From Evansella halocellulosilytica (GTDB taxonomy: Bacteria > Bacillota > Bacilli > Bacillales > Salisediminibacteriaceae): a DNA stretch of 64,000 bases. Below the pieces are notes generated by a model. That model was not told the origin of the DNA and ran no database searches. It saw nothing but the letters and a program-made list of their open reading frames with translations. Each line of letters opens with the position of its first letter. Position 1 is the first letter of the stretch. Location: positions 5,357,525 to 5,421,524 of the forward strand of contig NZ_NIST01000001.1 in NCBI RefSeq assembly GCF_002335745.1, in the 5' to 3' direction. The position numbers and the translations under genes are program-made. Positions 35,867-45,071 of the stretch are shown here, one piece after another.

Positions 35867-37339
35867 TTATTGTTCTGGGCAATTTTTTGGTAATGTTAAC
35901 GTAACCTTCGTCCCTTCTCCTAATCTGGATTGGATGGTCATGACATCTTTTTTTCCATAAAACAACACTGCACGTTGATACACATTCGACAAACCAATCC
36001 CCGTTGTATGTCCATCAGCTTTTGTTTCACCTTCACCAGTTGTTATATCACTTAATTGCTTTAATGTTTCATTGTTCATGCCGACGCCGTTATCTTTTAC
36101 TTCCACGATGACATTCGAACTCGTGTCTGTGACCGTAATTGTAATCTCACCGCCGTTTTCTAACGGGCCAATTCCATGAATATAAGCATTCTCTACTAAA
36201 GGTTGTAAGGTTAACAATGGAATTGGCAGATCAAGATGAATGGAGTCGTTCGTAATATCAAAAATAACGCGATCCCCAAATCTGCTTTGTTGAATCATAA
36301 TATAATCTTTTACATGGTTCATTTCATCTTCTAATGTGACTGGCTTATCAATGCTCTGTAAGTTATATCGTAAAAGACTCGATATCGATACAATCAAGTC
36401 GCTCGATTTTTCCGCTCCTTCGATGTAAGCCATCTTTGATACGGTATTAAGCGTATTAAATAAGAAATGAGGATTCATCTGATTTTGCAGCGACCTTAAT
36501 TCCATCTCCTTTAATAGCCGTTCTGTTTCAATATTTTTGATCGTCTGTTCCTTCAACTTCGTTTCTAGTGCTGAGCGATGCTTCATTTCAATAATGAGTT
36601 GATGAATGTTCTCTTTCATTTGATTAAATGTGCGGGCTAAAACACCGACTTCATCATTTGTTACAGGTGCGTCATGAATTTCGAAGTTCCCTGCTGATAG
36701 TTCCTCAGCCTGTCCTACTAAAACTCTGATCGGATCGGTAATCCTCTTATAAAATAAGAAAGCAAATACGAGACTTCCAATTAAAATAAAAATAGCTGAC
36801 ATTAAGGCAATCGACAAGTTGTATTGGCTTTGTAAGAGCATTTCATGATTAAATTCATGATAGTCTTCGAGTTCATTATGTATAAACTTTAACGTTGTCT
36901 CGTTAATCCACAATGATAGCTTTTCGACTTCTTCACGGTGTCGGAAGTGCTCATGTCCAGCATTTTCCTCGTACGTATCAATGGCCAGCTCCATTGTATA
37001 CACTAAATATGCCATCATATGATAATAGTTTTTACTCATCGACACATCATTCTCAGGAGCTATCACATCAGCAAACTCTTCCTGATAAAGGTACATTTCC
37101 TTTTTGTCATCCTCGAACTGCTGCAAGTTCTCAGCTGATGGGACTAATAAGTAATTCGTAAAGCTCGCATTTAACTCATTATTTAATTGAGAGATTTCAT
37201 TCATAATTAAAAACTTCTGTAAGATCTCATCATATTGATTGAGTGACTTTTGACTGCTTTGATAAATAAAAACCGTTATCCCACTCATAAAAATAATAAG
37301 AATAAAGAAAAATAACGTTAGTTTTTTGCGAATTTTCAC
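35867..37339 (-). CDS. YesM-type sensor histidine kinase
   Basis: 490 residues from GTG 37339 (GAGGGTG upstream). A reading to 37384 begins inside a palindromic repeat and is unlikely. Membrane segments at ~8-25 and ~185-205 enclose an extracellular sensor; HAMP follows (YKRITDPIRVLVGQAEELSA), then a short coiled coil, the His_kinase domain with phospho-His in QNQMNPHFLFNTLN, and an ATPase domain (VKDNGVGMN, TTGIGLSNVYQRA). Family members sense sugars, usually with a binding protein, and phosphorylate the AraC-type regulator. Confidence 0.92.
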   Translation of the reverse strand: MKIRKKLTLFFFILIIFMSGITVFIYQSSQKSLNQYDEILQKFLIMNEISQLNNELNASFTNYLLVPSAENLQQFEDDKKEMYLYQEEFADVIAPENDVSMSKNYYHMMAYLVYTMELAIDTYEENAGHEHFRHREEVEKLSLWINETTLKFIHNELEDYHEFNHEMLLQSQYNLSIALMSAIFILIGSLVFAFLFYKRITDPIRVLVGQAEELSAGNFEIHDAPVTNDEVGVLARTFNQMKENIHQLIIEMKHRSALETKLKEQTIKNIETERLLKEMELRSLQNQMNPHFLFNTLNTVSKMAYIEGAEKSSDLIVSISSLLRYNLQSIDKPVTLEDEMNHVKDYIMIQQSRFGDRVIFDITNDSIHLDLPIPLLTLQPLVENAYIHGIGPLENGGEITITVTDTSSNVIVEVKDNGVGMNNETLKQLSDITTGEGETKADGHTTGIGLSNVYQRAVLFYGKKDVMTIQSRLGEGTKVTLTLPKNCPEQ

Positions 37340-37366
37340 GTTGCCAACACCCTCTTCCGACAAGTG

Positions 37367-37391
37367 TCGACAAGTGCCAGGCACTTGTCGA
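37367..37391. repeat. 25-bp palindrome, GTGCCAGGCAC type
   Basis: Arms TCGACAAGTGCC / GGCACTTGTCGA around one A, with a broken duplicate CCGACAAGTG at 37358. Same sequence family as 30571-30599. It is 28 bases upstream of the sensor-kinase start. Confidence 0.9.
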
Positions 37392-37619
37392 ATTTTTTGT
37401 TGCTTATTTGTTTCGACTTATACCATTCGAAGTCCTTTAACCTTGTTTTAGCAGCATTGTTTGGAAACTTGTAAGCTTGTCTTTCCTTTTACCTATTAAG
37501 CTAATCTTACGCTTCTCCTATATTTGAAGTCATATCATTCTAGTATTTCTATAAATTGCCTTATTATAAAAACTATGTTAGTATTCAAAAGTTACTATAT
37601 TACTAGCTGAGGTGGAGAC

Positions 37620-38261
37620 ATGAAAAATTACGTGTTGCTATTATCATTGTTTACTATTCTTATTCTTACAGGTTGTGCGAAACAGGACATGGTCCTTACA
37701 TTGCATGATGACGACTCTGCAGACTTTACGATGTCTGTCACAATTGAGACGGGGGATCTGCCATTTGGTGAATCAGACCTTCGAGGAGATTTAGCTGAAG
37801 CGCGTGATGAAGCGGAAGCAGAAGGCTTTGAAGCAACAATCATTGATGAAGACGACTTGATTGGTCTTGAAGTGAATTATTCGATGGATGACATTTCTGA
37901 CCTATCCGATGAACTCTTTGATGGAGAAGTCCCTGCGTTTATCATCGAAAAAGTTGATGAGAATGTTCGTGAATTGACGTTCTTTCTTGAAGGTGATGGC
38001 GATGAAATGACGGCTTCAATGCTTGATTCACAGCTAACAATCGAATTCCCTTCTGTGCCTGTCGAACATAATGCTCATGACGAAGATGGAAACTCACTAA
38101 CTTGGTACATCGATTTATCTGAAGATACTGAAGGCTATGCTGAGTACGACATTTCACAGTCTTCTGGGTCTTTGAACTGGCTTTACATCATAGTCGGGGC
38201 TGTCATTGTCGTTGTGATTGCTGGCGCTGTAATTGCAAAACGTGGCAAAAAAACGGAATAA
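37620..38261 (+). CDS. LppM-like lipoprotein with C-terminal membrane segment
   Basis: 213 residues: lipobox ILTGCAKQD (Cys ~20), an acidic beta-rich extracellular domain (MVLTLHDDDSADFTMSVTIE resembles the opening of LppM/DUF3153 proteins), and a C-terminal membrane helix (LYIIVGAVIVVVIAGAVIA) with basic end KRGKKTE. Lipid at one end and a helix at the other would hold it close to the membrane. RBS GAGGTGGAG precedes the ATG. Single gene; function unknown. Confidence 0.75.
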   Translation: MKNYVLLLSLFTILILTGCAKQDMVLTLHDDDSADFTMSVTIETGDLPFGESDLRGDLAEARDEAEAEGFEATIIDEDDLIGLEVNYSMDDISDLSDELFDGEVPAFIIEKVDENVRELTFFLEGDGDEMTASMLDSQLTIEFPSVPVEHNAHDEDGNSLTWYIDLSEDTEGYAEYDISQSSGSLNWLYIIVGAVIVVVIAGAVIAKRGKKTE

Positions 38262-38271
38262 GGTGAATGAT

Positions 38272-38307
38272 AAAACCCACAGGCTTTATTCTGGCCATGT
38301 GGGTTTT
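38272..38307 (+). terminator. Terminator of the lipoprotein gene
   Basis: 10-bp stem AAAACCCACA / TGTGGGTTTT; the stop codon is 10 bases upstream. Confidence 0.8.
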
Positions 38308-38363
38308 ATCTTTTGCTTTCGGGGAGATTGATCGCGCCGCTCTATTTAGAATGATTCTAGTTA

Positions 38364-38500
38364 GCGGATAAAATTGGATTTTTCGCAAATAAACTGAATG
38401 TTTTACAGGATAAACCTGGATTTTTCACGAATAAATTAAAATTTTTACAGGATAAACCGAATGTTTCGCGGATAAGCGGATATTCCCACGATAAAAACCC
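38364..38500. repeat. Array of 20-21 bp degenerate repeats
   Basis: About seven units start with GCGGATAAA, GCAAATAAA, CAGGATAAA, ACGAATAAA, CAGGATAAA, GCGGATAAG and ACGATAAAA, spaced 21,21,21,21,20,20 bases. The preceding ATGATTCTAGTTA is also found before a shorter array at 56891-56950 (ATGATCCTAGTTA). Noncoding. Confidence 0.75.
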
Positions 38501-38524
38501 TATATAATCTAAAGAAAAGACTCT

Positions 38525-39262
38525 CTACCCAAATATAATTAAGTTAATAGCGGCAACCGCTACGACTACTCCGGCAAGTTTTTTCATATTCTCTTGTGAA
38601 ATATACGTAAAGCAAAGAATTCCGAGCCTTGAGCCAATTAATACACTAACAATACCTATGAGAAAATAAACGAGGTATTCTGTTGTGAAATCACCACTGA
38701 TCCCGTGCAGGACAATCGTCGTTAAGTTCGTAAACAAGAAGGTAACTTGTAAATTCGCACTATATGCATACTTATTTTGACTGAAAATAAGCATGAAATA
38801 AAAGACAAAAAATGGTCCACCTACTGCAAATATTCCACCGATAAGCCCACCAGAAACCCCGAGCAATATCGGAAGCCAAGTTTGGTTTGTTGTAGCTGAT
38901 TTCTCAGGGGAGTTGCTCCGGAATAAGTAGATCACTACGCCGATAAGAAACACACCGAGAATATTTTTCAAAACATCCATCTCACCATAAAAATGTAAAA
39001 TGAAAAACGCTCCAATCCGACCGATGAATGCAGCGCTTAATAACACAATAAGTTGTTTCCACTGAATATGACGGTATAATTGGAGCACGATGCTAATGCA
39101 CGTAACTAACGCTAAAGACACAACGAGTAGCGTACTCTCTTTAATTGTAAAGAAAAATGGTAGAAAGCTCATGGCAATTAAACCGAAGCCAAAACCACTA
39201 ACCCCTTGTACGAAACTGCCTATTAGTAAAACGAAAAAAATGATCGCTAGTTCTAAAATCAT
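38525..39262 (-). CDS. TauE/SafE-family membrane exporter
   Basis: 245 residues from ATG 39262 (GAAAGG upstream); a longer reading to 39298 has weaker support. Eight predicted membrane helices with the repeated family motif GSFVQGVSGFGFGLIAMSF near the start and GGLIGGIFAVGGPFFVFYFM in the middle. The family moves small anions such as sulfite, sulfoacetate or other organosulfur or organic acids. Single gene; substrate not deducible from context. Confidence 0.9.
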   Translation of the reverse strand: MILELAIIFFVLLIGSFVQGVSGFGFGLIAMSFLPFFFTIKESTLLVVSLALVTCISIVLQLYRHIQWKQLIVLLSAAFIGRIGAFFILHFYGEMDVLKNILGVFLIGVVIYLFRSNSPEKSATTNQTWLPILLGVSGGLIGGIFAVGGPFFVFYFMLIFSQNKYAYSANLQVTFLFTNLTTIVLHGISGDFTTEYLVYFLIGIVSVLIGSRLGILCFTYISQENMKKLAGVVVAVAAINLIIFG

Positions 39263-39404
39263 CTGATCTAAGACCTTTCTATCAAAACCGAAGTTCATTT
39301 TTTACAAAAATTAAATGCCCCGTCTATTTGCGAAGCGTCCTCAAGACAACGACGAGCAACTCACATGTACAAATAGAAGTATACAAAAGCATCTGAAAAA
39401 TTAG

Positions 39405-40727
39405 CTAAAACTGCAATTCATACACTTTTCTTGGACGACCTGCATGACCTGGTTGTTCCATTCCACGAACTTTCGCAAACCCTAGCCGTTCCATTTCTGT
39501 TAGTATGCGTCTTGCATTCCGGTCAGTCCCTTTCAACCATTTTGCGACTTCCTTAACTGTAACGACATTTGTTTTGTAGTGGTATGAAAGAGACTGGATT
39601 TTTGAAATGACTGCCGGACTTATGCGAGCATCCTTCAATTTCCCATCCCAGTTCGCTCCCAAATTTCTCGGTTGAAAGCATATCGCTGAATTGACGTCTT
39701 GCTGGGTGTACTGATGTACTTCTTTTTCCTCATTAACACTTACTAATATCGCTTCGTTATCCTGGCGGGCATATTGCAAAGCGAGGCGTAAATTCTGTTC
39801 AGCTCCGAACGCTGTTATACCGTATCCAATTCCAACTCGTACTTTCAGCTCGCTCTTCGCATGAATTTCAGACAGTTTGTGAAAAATCGATTTATCTTCA
39901 AAGTGTGTGTCAACCTCACCACGAGTCGTATAAATGAAAAATAAACCGTCACCAATTTGCACGAATGAACCTTGGAGCTCTTCTGCCTGATCTAAAATAA
40001 GGTGCTTTAACCTTAAACCTTGTCGTTTAATTTCATAAGAGTAATACTGACCTTCTTCACTCGATTGGGAGTGGTTCACTTCGATTCCGAGAACAGCAAT
40101 TTGCGATTGACGATACCAAGTCGATTCGCCTCTTTCTTTCAAGTAACGAAGGACGAGCTTAATCGCAAGCTGTGATGGAATAATCCGGTAACACGGAATT
40201 TGTTTTTCCTTTAACTTATGGTATACGGCCTTCAAACAAGTAAGAGCAACTTCCGTTTTTCCCTCTTCATAAAGTTTTTCGTGATAAGCGACTATTTCAT
40301 CTGCTGCTAAATATTCTTCATAAGAAAATGTATGGAAGGTGAAGTCAGCAAGGGAATGTGCTTTATTAATAAACGCAACTTCAGATTCCTTAATCGTATC
40401 TAAACTAATATGTTGATAATGACGTCCTTCCTTCATAGCCATTTCAAGTAAAGTACCGAGTAAACTTGAGCCATATAAAGGGGGATAACTGCTGTTCGCT
40501 TCGCCAATCAACCCTTTAGACTTTGCAAAATAATACGGCGCCTGTCCAGAGAAAAACCATTGGTCCACCCTGTGACGATTTTCACGGATGATCAGCTCTG
40601 TTTCTTCCGTTTTTTCATAGGCAAAAGGAGTAATATTAAGGCTTGCATATTCTGCAAAACTGTTTGCAACTTCTAAAATGCGTTCAACTGAATCAGCTGG
40701 GCCGACAACGCCAATTCTTACTTTCAC
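39405..40727 (-). CDS. Regulator with GGDEF-like middle and winged-helix end, abg cluster
   Basis: 440 residues. N terminus VRIGVVGPADSVERILEVAN resembles receptor-like regulatory domains; the middle (QIAVLGIEVNHSQSSEEGQY ... KVRVGIGYGITAFGAEQNLRLAL) resembles a degenerate GGDEF or GTP-cyclohydrolase III-like domain; the C terminus (VVTVKEVAKWLKGTDRNARR, RPRKVYELQF) reads as a winged helix. GTG start with GAAGGTGAAGG upstream. It lies 3' of the AbgT/M20/amidase genes and probably regulates them. Class name uncertain. Confidence 0.7.
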   Translation of the reverse strand: MKVRIGVVGPADSVERILEVANSFAEYASLNITPFAYEKTEETELIIRENRHRVDQWFFSGQAPYYFAKSKGLIGEANSSYPPLYGSSLLGTLLEMAMKEGRHYQHISLDTIKESEVAFINKAHSLADFTFHTFSYEEYLAADEIVAYHEKLYEEGKTEVALTCLKAVYHKLKEKQIPCYRIIPSQLAIKLVLRYLKERGESTWYRQSQIAVLGIEVNHSQSSEEGQYYSYEIKRQGLRLKHLILDQAEELQGSFVQIGDGLFFIYTTRGEVDTHFEDKSIFHKLSEIHAKSELKVRVGIGYGITAFGAEQNLRLALQYARQDNEAILVSVNEEKEVHQYTQQDVNSAICFQPRNLGANWDGKLKDARISPAVISKIQSLSYHYKTNVVTVKEVAKWLKGTDRNARRILTEMERLGFAKVRGMEQPGHAGRPRKVYELQF

Positions 40728-40924
40728 CGTTCCTTCACCTTCTCTTTTATTAAGTAAATATGAATGTTCACCTTATCTCTAAAGTGACTTTAACTGAACT
40801 TCTGCCAATTGTTCGCGAGTTAGCAGGTTTAAGCGTACCTCCCCCTATTTAATCGCGAATTTCCTGTATGTTCGTAACTTCCTCACTTCGATGATGCTTT
40901 GCCTCTAAAAGCACTCTGTTACGA

Positions 40925-42169
40925 TCATACTGCCTCATTTTTTATATAAGCCACTAATAGTTTAACACCCATGTGCAAATCTTCAAGTGTTGCCTGTTCC
41001 TCAGGGTGATGACTCAAACCATCCTTACATGGAATAAAGATTAATCCGGACGGCCATTTTTCCGCCATATTCATGACGTCATGACCAGCTCCACTGATCA
41101 TCTTATGACCACGGTAGCCTTCAGACTCACCAATATGGAACAACGTATCCATTAGGTCGTTATCCAATGCTACAGAAGGATTGTTGACAAGCGTTTCGAT
41201 CTGAATGGAAACGGCAAATTCACTTTCAATTCCCTTACATTTTTCAACAATAAGCCGTGCCATTTCTTCTTTAAGGCTGTCATCTACACTTCGAATGTCG
41301 ATGCCTATCTCAACGAGACCGGGAATGACATTCATTGCATTAGGCTCAGCATGGATTGTACTAGCTGTTGCAACAATCGCATGATCAGAAATACTAGTCA
41401 ACTCTTCCCCCTTTTCGGAAATATATGAAATGAGCGGTGCAGTGGCAACTAGTGCATCTTGACGCATCCCCATCGGGGTCGTACCAGTGTGGCCAGTTTT
41501 TCCACGAATCGAAACATTCAACCGGATTGGACAAGCGACTGCTGAAACGACGCCAAATTGAGCTTTCGCATGCTCGATCACAGTCCCTTGCTCGATATGA
41601 AGCTCAACAAAACTTTTTATCTCTTCTCTTGGGCGTTCTGCATATTGAAGCAAATGCCATGTCAATCCACACTGTTCAACAGCCTCTTTAATTGTCATAC
41701 CATCTTCATCTTCCACTTCTGCGAGCTGATTTTGCTGAAGGTTTCCAGCCATAGCTTTACTGCCGACAGTAGAGATCCCAAAGCGAGAAGACTCTTCAGA
41801 TGCAAAACAGATGATTTCAATCGGAAAATGCGGTATGAACTCCTCATCTTTGAGCAATTTAATCGCACCTAGAGCACATAGTACGCCAGCCACACCATCA
41901 TATCCTCCGCCCTGTTTGACTGTGTCCACATGTGAACCGAATGTGACAGCAGGAAGTGCTTCCCCTTCAGCTTTAGCTTCCCATCGGGCAATCATGTTGC
42001 CAGCTTCGTCCCTCCTCACGGTTAACCCTAGATCATCAGCAATTTCCTTAAACACTTCCATTGACTGAAGTTCTTCCTCACTATATCCAAGACGGGTGAA
42101 CCCTTCTGACTGTTCCATCGTATCGACGAGGTTCAATGCTTTAAGTTGTTTATCTAACCACTGTTCCAT
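40925..42169 (-). CDS. M20-family carbamoylase/allantoate amidohydrolase-like amidase
   Basis: Hydrolyses an N-carbamoyl or ureido amide, releasing ammonia, CO2 and an amino acid (family knowledge). 414 residues from ATG 42169 (GGGGGCAAG upstream, 13 bases after the previous stop). Metal-site motifs: GSHVDTVKQGGGYDGVAG, CFASEESSRFGISTVGSKAM, FVELHIEQGTVIE, the dimer-type substrate site RQDALVATAPL and GAGHDVMNMA near the end. Last enzyme of the abg operon. Confidence 0.88.
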   Translation of the reverse strand: MEQWLDKQLKALNLVDTMEQSEGFTRLGYSEEELQSMEVFKEIADDLGLTVRRDEAGNMIARWEAKAEGEALPAVTFGSHVDTVKQGGGYDGVAGVLCALGAIKLLKDEEFIPHFPIEIICFASEESSRFGISTVGSKAMAGNLQQNQLAEVEDEDGMTIKEAVEQCGLTWHLLQYAERPREEIKSFVELHIEQGTVIEHAKAQFGVVSAVACPIRLNVSIRGKTGHTGTTPMGMRQDALVATAPLISYISEKGEELTSISDHAIVATASTIHAEPNAMNVIPGLVEIGIDIRSVDDSLKEEMARLIVEKCKGIESEFAVSIQIETLVNNPSVALDNDLMDTLFHIGESEGYRGHKMISGAGHDVMNMAEKWPSGLIFIPCKDGLSHHPEEQATLEDLHMGVKLLVAYIKNEAV

Positions 42170-42182
42170 GTTCTTGCCCCCT

Positions 42183-43490
42183 TTATTTTTGCGAAAAATG
42201 TAGTAATGTTCTTGCAAATGTTTCAACACCGACAATAAGCACGTCTTCATCATAGTCAAACTTCGGATGATGATGCCCATATGGAAGAGGCGTTCCGAAG
42301 AGCATATACGTCGCTTGACCACCATTCTCCTGAACTCGTCTCATCATATACGTCGCGTCCTCTGAACCACCGAGGCTCGCTTCAGGAATAACACGTTTCA
42401 TGAACGAACTCTTGCTGCTTAGTTCATTTAGGACATCAATCCAAGATCGGTCACATTCTGCGCTAATTCCCTCGCCTACTCTCTCAATTTCAACTTCGAC
42501 ATCATACATCGCTGCGACCGAATTCAAAGTGCGGACAGCTTCTTTCACCATATACTCATTTAATTCCGTCGTTTCACCACGTGTCTCAAGCTCTAGCCTG
42601 CCATAATCTGCGATGATGTTTCGACCGCTCCCCGCATCAATTTTCCCTACATTAATACGAGTAGCTCCGCTAGAATGACGAGGAATGCTATGCAAGTGTA
42701 CTGCTGCTGCAGAGGCAGCTAATAATGCATTTTTCCCTTCTTGCGGTTCGACACCTGCATGAGCCGACTTCCCATGAAAACGGACATTGATTTTTGTCGT
42801 TGCTAAAAATCCGGATGTTGTCGCAGCAACATCACCAACTTCAAGTTGGTGAATTCCAATATGTCCAGTTAGGAAATAATCGACATCATCTACCCATCCT
42901 TTCTCTACCATCGAAACTGCTCCCCGGCTTCCTTCCTCTGCAGGTTGGAACAAAAGTGTCACTTTGCCTGTCAGTTCTTCCTTTATTTCCGATATCCATT
43001 TCGCAAGCCCGATTCCGATCGTCGTATGCCCGTCGTGAGCACAAGCATGCATTTCGTTACGATGAATAGACTTGAATTTTTCATTGGCTGGAACATGGTC
43101 TATCTCATCCGCTTCCTTAATTGGCAAAGCATCGATATCGAATCGAAAGGCGACGTGTGGTCCAGCTTTTTCTGTGTCTAACTGTGCAACTAAGCCAGTA
43201 TGACCCCCAGACATTTTTTCGATCATACTATCTGGAACCCCTAATTGTTTAGCGCGCTCTTCTGCTGCAGAAATAACGTCATCTTCAGGCACTCCCATTC
43301 GTTTTTCCGAAACGAGGGCATCCTTTCCGATCAAAAGCGTAAAGCCGAGGTCAGCGAGCTCCTCGGCAATCGTATAGGTCGTATAATATTCCGTCCAGCC
43401 AACTTCTGGGCGTTGATGGAGCTTTCTTCTTAATGTCGATAACTGTGGCTTTACTTTTAATAAAAATGTACTGAGATCTCGTTCACTCAT
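42183..43490 (-). CDS. abgA: M20 amidohydrolase, AbgA-like
   Basis: Likely p-aminobenzoyl-glutamate (or acyl-glutamate) hydrolase subunit A. 435 residues, the same as E. coli AbgA, with matching blocks along the chain: LHQRPEVGWTEY, SEKRMGVPEDDVISAAEERA, MHACAHDGHTTIGIGLAKWI (metal site), FQPAEEGSRGAVSMVEKGWV, GHIGIHQLEVGDVAATTSGF, GSEDATYMMRRV and PYGHHHPKFDYDED. RBS GGAGAG; 5 bases after the neighbouring M20 gene. Bacteria with this enzyme pair salvage breakdown products of folate. Confidence 0.85.
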   Translation of the reverse strand: MSERDLSTFLLKVKPQLSTLRRKLHQRPEVGWTEYYTTYTIAEELADLGFTLLIGKDALVSEKRMGVPEDDVISAAEERAKQLGVPDSMIEKMSGGHTGLVAQLDTEKAGPHVAFRFDIDALPIKEADEIDHVPANEKFKSIHRNEMHACAHDGHTTIGIGLAKWISEIKEELTGKVTLLFQPAEEGSRGAVSMVEKGWVDDVDYFLTGHIGIHQLEVGDVAATTSGFLATTKINVRFHGKSAHAGVEPQEGKNALLAASAAAVHLHSIPRHSSGATRINVGKIDAGSGRNIIADYGRLELETRGETTELNEYMVKEAVRTLNSVAAMYDVEVEIERVGEGISAECDRSWIDVLNELSSKSSFMKRVIPEASLGGSEDATYMMRRVQENGGQATYMLFGTPLPYGHHHPKFDYDEDVLIVGVETFARTLLHFSQK

Positions 43491-43495
43491 GACAT

Positions 43496-44695
43496 CTACT
43501 CTCCTTCTTGTAATTGAAACAATGCGTTAATTGCCACTTGAGCCATAAATTCTGTTCCATAAATAAGGGCTTCTTCGTCAATGTCAAACTCTGGATCATG
43601 AAGCGGCTTTTGTTTTTCGACACCTGGAAGGGCTGTTCCAAGCCAAAAATATGCTCCTGGATACTGAAGTAAAAATCGGCTGAAGTCCTCTCCACCTAGC
43701 GAAGGCGCGACTTCAGGTGCAGAATCGATTCCATACATATGAATAGCCGTCTCTTTAATATGCTTTGCCCATATCGGGTCGTTCACGGTTGCAGGGTAAC
43801 CATCGTAGTACTCGATCTCTGCCTTCGCATCCATCGATTGTACGACACCGTTTACGATCGAATGGAATCTCTTTTTCACCATTTCTTTCGTCTTCGGTTT
43901 GTACGTTCGAATCGTTCCTTCAATCACAGCTTTATCTGCGATCACATTGTAACGGCTTCCACCTTCAATTTTCCCGATCGTTAATACAGCTGAATCAACT
44001 GGATCGACATTTCGACTGACAATCGTTTGCAAATTCGTCATAAGTGCATTCGCAACAATGATCGCATCTACTGTTTGATGCGGCATGCTCGCATGACCCC
44101 CAGCTCCTTCAATCGTAACCTTAAAACGATCTGACGCTCCCATTATTGGCCCCGGCAAGACCCCCATCTGTCCGACAGGCAAATCTGGCCAAACGTGCTG
44201 AGCGAAAATCGCATCAGGTTCATGCTCGTCAAACAGCCCATCTTCCATCATCGGCTGTGCACCACCAACAGGGGTAATTTCCTCGGATGGCTGAAAAACG
44301 AGAAGGATTTTGCCCGGAAGCTCATCCTTCATTTCATTGAGGATTTTACCCACACCGAGAAGCATCGCCGTATGTGCATCATGTCCGCACGCATGCATGT
44401 TCCCTTTTATTTTAGAAATAAAATCATGCGTATTTTCTTCGGTAATTGGCAAGGCGTCCATATCTGCCCGAAGTGCAACTGTCTTTCCAGGTTTCCTGCC
44501 TTCGATCACCCCGAGTACACCTGTTTTCGCATAGCCAGTTTTGAACGGAATTCCGTAACTGTCTAGAGTTTCCTGTACTTTGTTCGACGTTTCAAATTCT
44601 TCGCCGCTAAGTTCCGGATGCTCGTGAAAATGTCTTCGTAATTCGACAACTTCACGGAACACCTTTTCTCCTTCGCCTTTTACTGATACGTTCAT
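43496..44695 (-). CDS. M20 amidohydrolase (N-acyl-amino-acid hydrolase type)
   Basis: 399 residues. Metal-site motifs MHACGHDAHTAMLLGVGKIL, FQPSEEITPVGGAQPMMEDG and SLGGEDFSRFL; substrate-domain motif GHASMPHQTVDAI. Fits the hippuricase/IAA-amino-acid hydrolase branch, as AbgB-type partners also do, so the two M20 genes may form a heteromeric enzyme or act in sequence. RBS GGAGTG. Encoded between the AbgT transporter and AbgA. Confidence 0.87.
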   Translation of the reverse strand: MNVSVKGEGEKVFREVVELRRHFHEHPELSGEEFETSNKVQETLDSYGIPFKTGYAKTGVLGVIEGRKPGKTVALRADMDALPITEENTHDFISKIKGNMHACGHDAHTAMLLGVGKILNEMKDELPGKILLVFQPSEEITPVGGAQPMMEDGLFDEHEPDAIFAQHVWPDLPVGQMGVLPGPIMGASDRFKVTIEGAGGHASMPHQTVDAIIVANALMTNLQTIVSRNVDPVDSAVLTIGKIEGGSRYNVIADKAVIEGTIRTYKPKTKEMVKKRFHSIVNGVVQSMDAKAEIEYYDGYPATVNDPIWAKHIKETAIHMYGIDSAPEVAPSLGGEDFSRFLLQYPGAYFWLGTALPGVEKQKPLHDPEFDIDEEALIYGTEFMAQVAINALFQLQEGE

Positions 44696-44726
44696 CTGTT
44701 ATCACTCCAAGATGTTATTAGAAGAT

Positions 44727-44869
44727 GTTCAAAAAGCCAAAGAAAAATAGCTTTCGTATTTCTTCGTTGACTCGTTTCTCTGTTACTCACGTATAACAAC
44801 ACATACGTTCCGCTACTCAAAACTTCGTCGCCTTGATCTACTTGCCACTATATGTCCTCCTTTTTGAAC
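44727..44869. repeat. 143-bp MITE-like element with 10-bp inverted ends
   Basis: Ends GTTCAAAAAG (44727-44736) and CTTTTTGAAC (44860-44869) are perfect inverted repeats. The interior, with TTACTCACGTATAACAACAC and TTCCGCTACTCAAAACTTCG, is noncoding. No target-site duplication is obvious. It occupies the 376-bp gap between the abgT and M20 genes, and could split the operon. I recall similar elements in other bacilli, unchecked. Confidence 0.65.
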
Positions 44870-45071
44870 ACGTATGATTCGTAAACAAGTTCATATTACT
44901 CACAATGAAAGATTGGTTAGAAAGATTCGTTTATCGATCCTTTCTTTGGTCTAGACAACAACCAAAAGATTAACATCTAATCTTGAAAAACAAAGGAAGC
45001 AGCCTAAGAACCACTCCCTTTTATTGTAACTCTATTATGCGATGACTGTTCTCTATTTTTCTAGCAATCCG

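Noticed and set aside
37340-37384. N-terminal extension of the sensor kinase
   Set aside because: It begins inside the palindromic repeat; the GTG at 37339 has a ribosome site and a normal membrane-anchor start.
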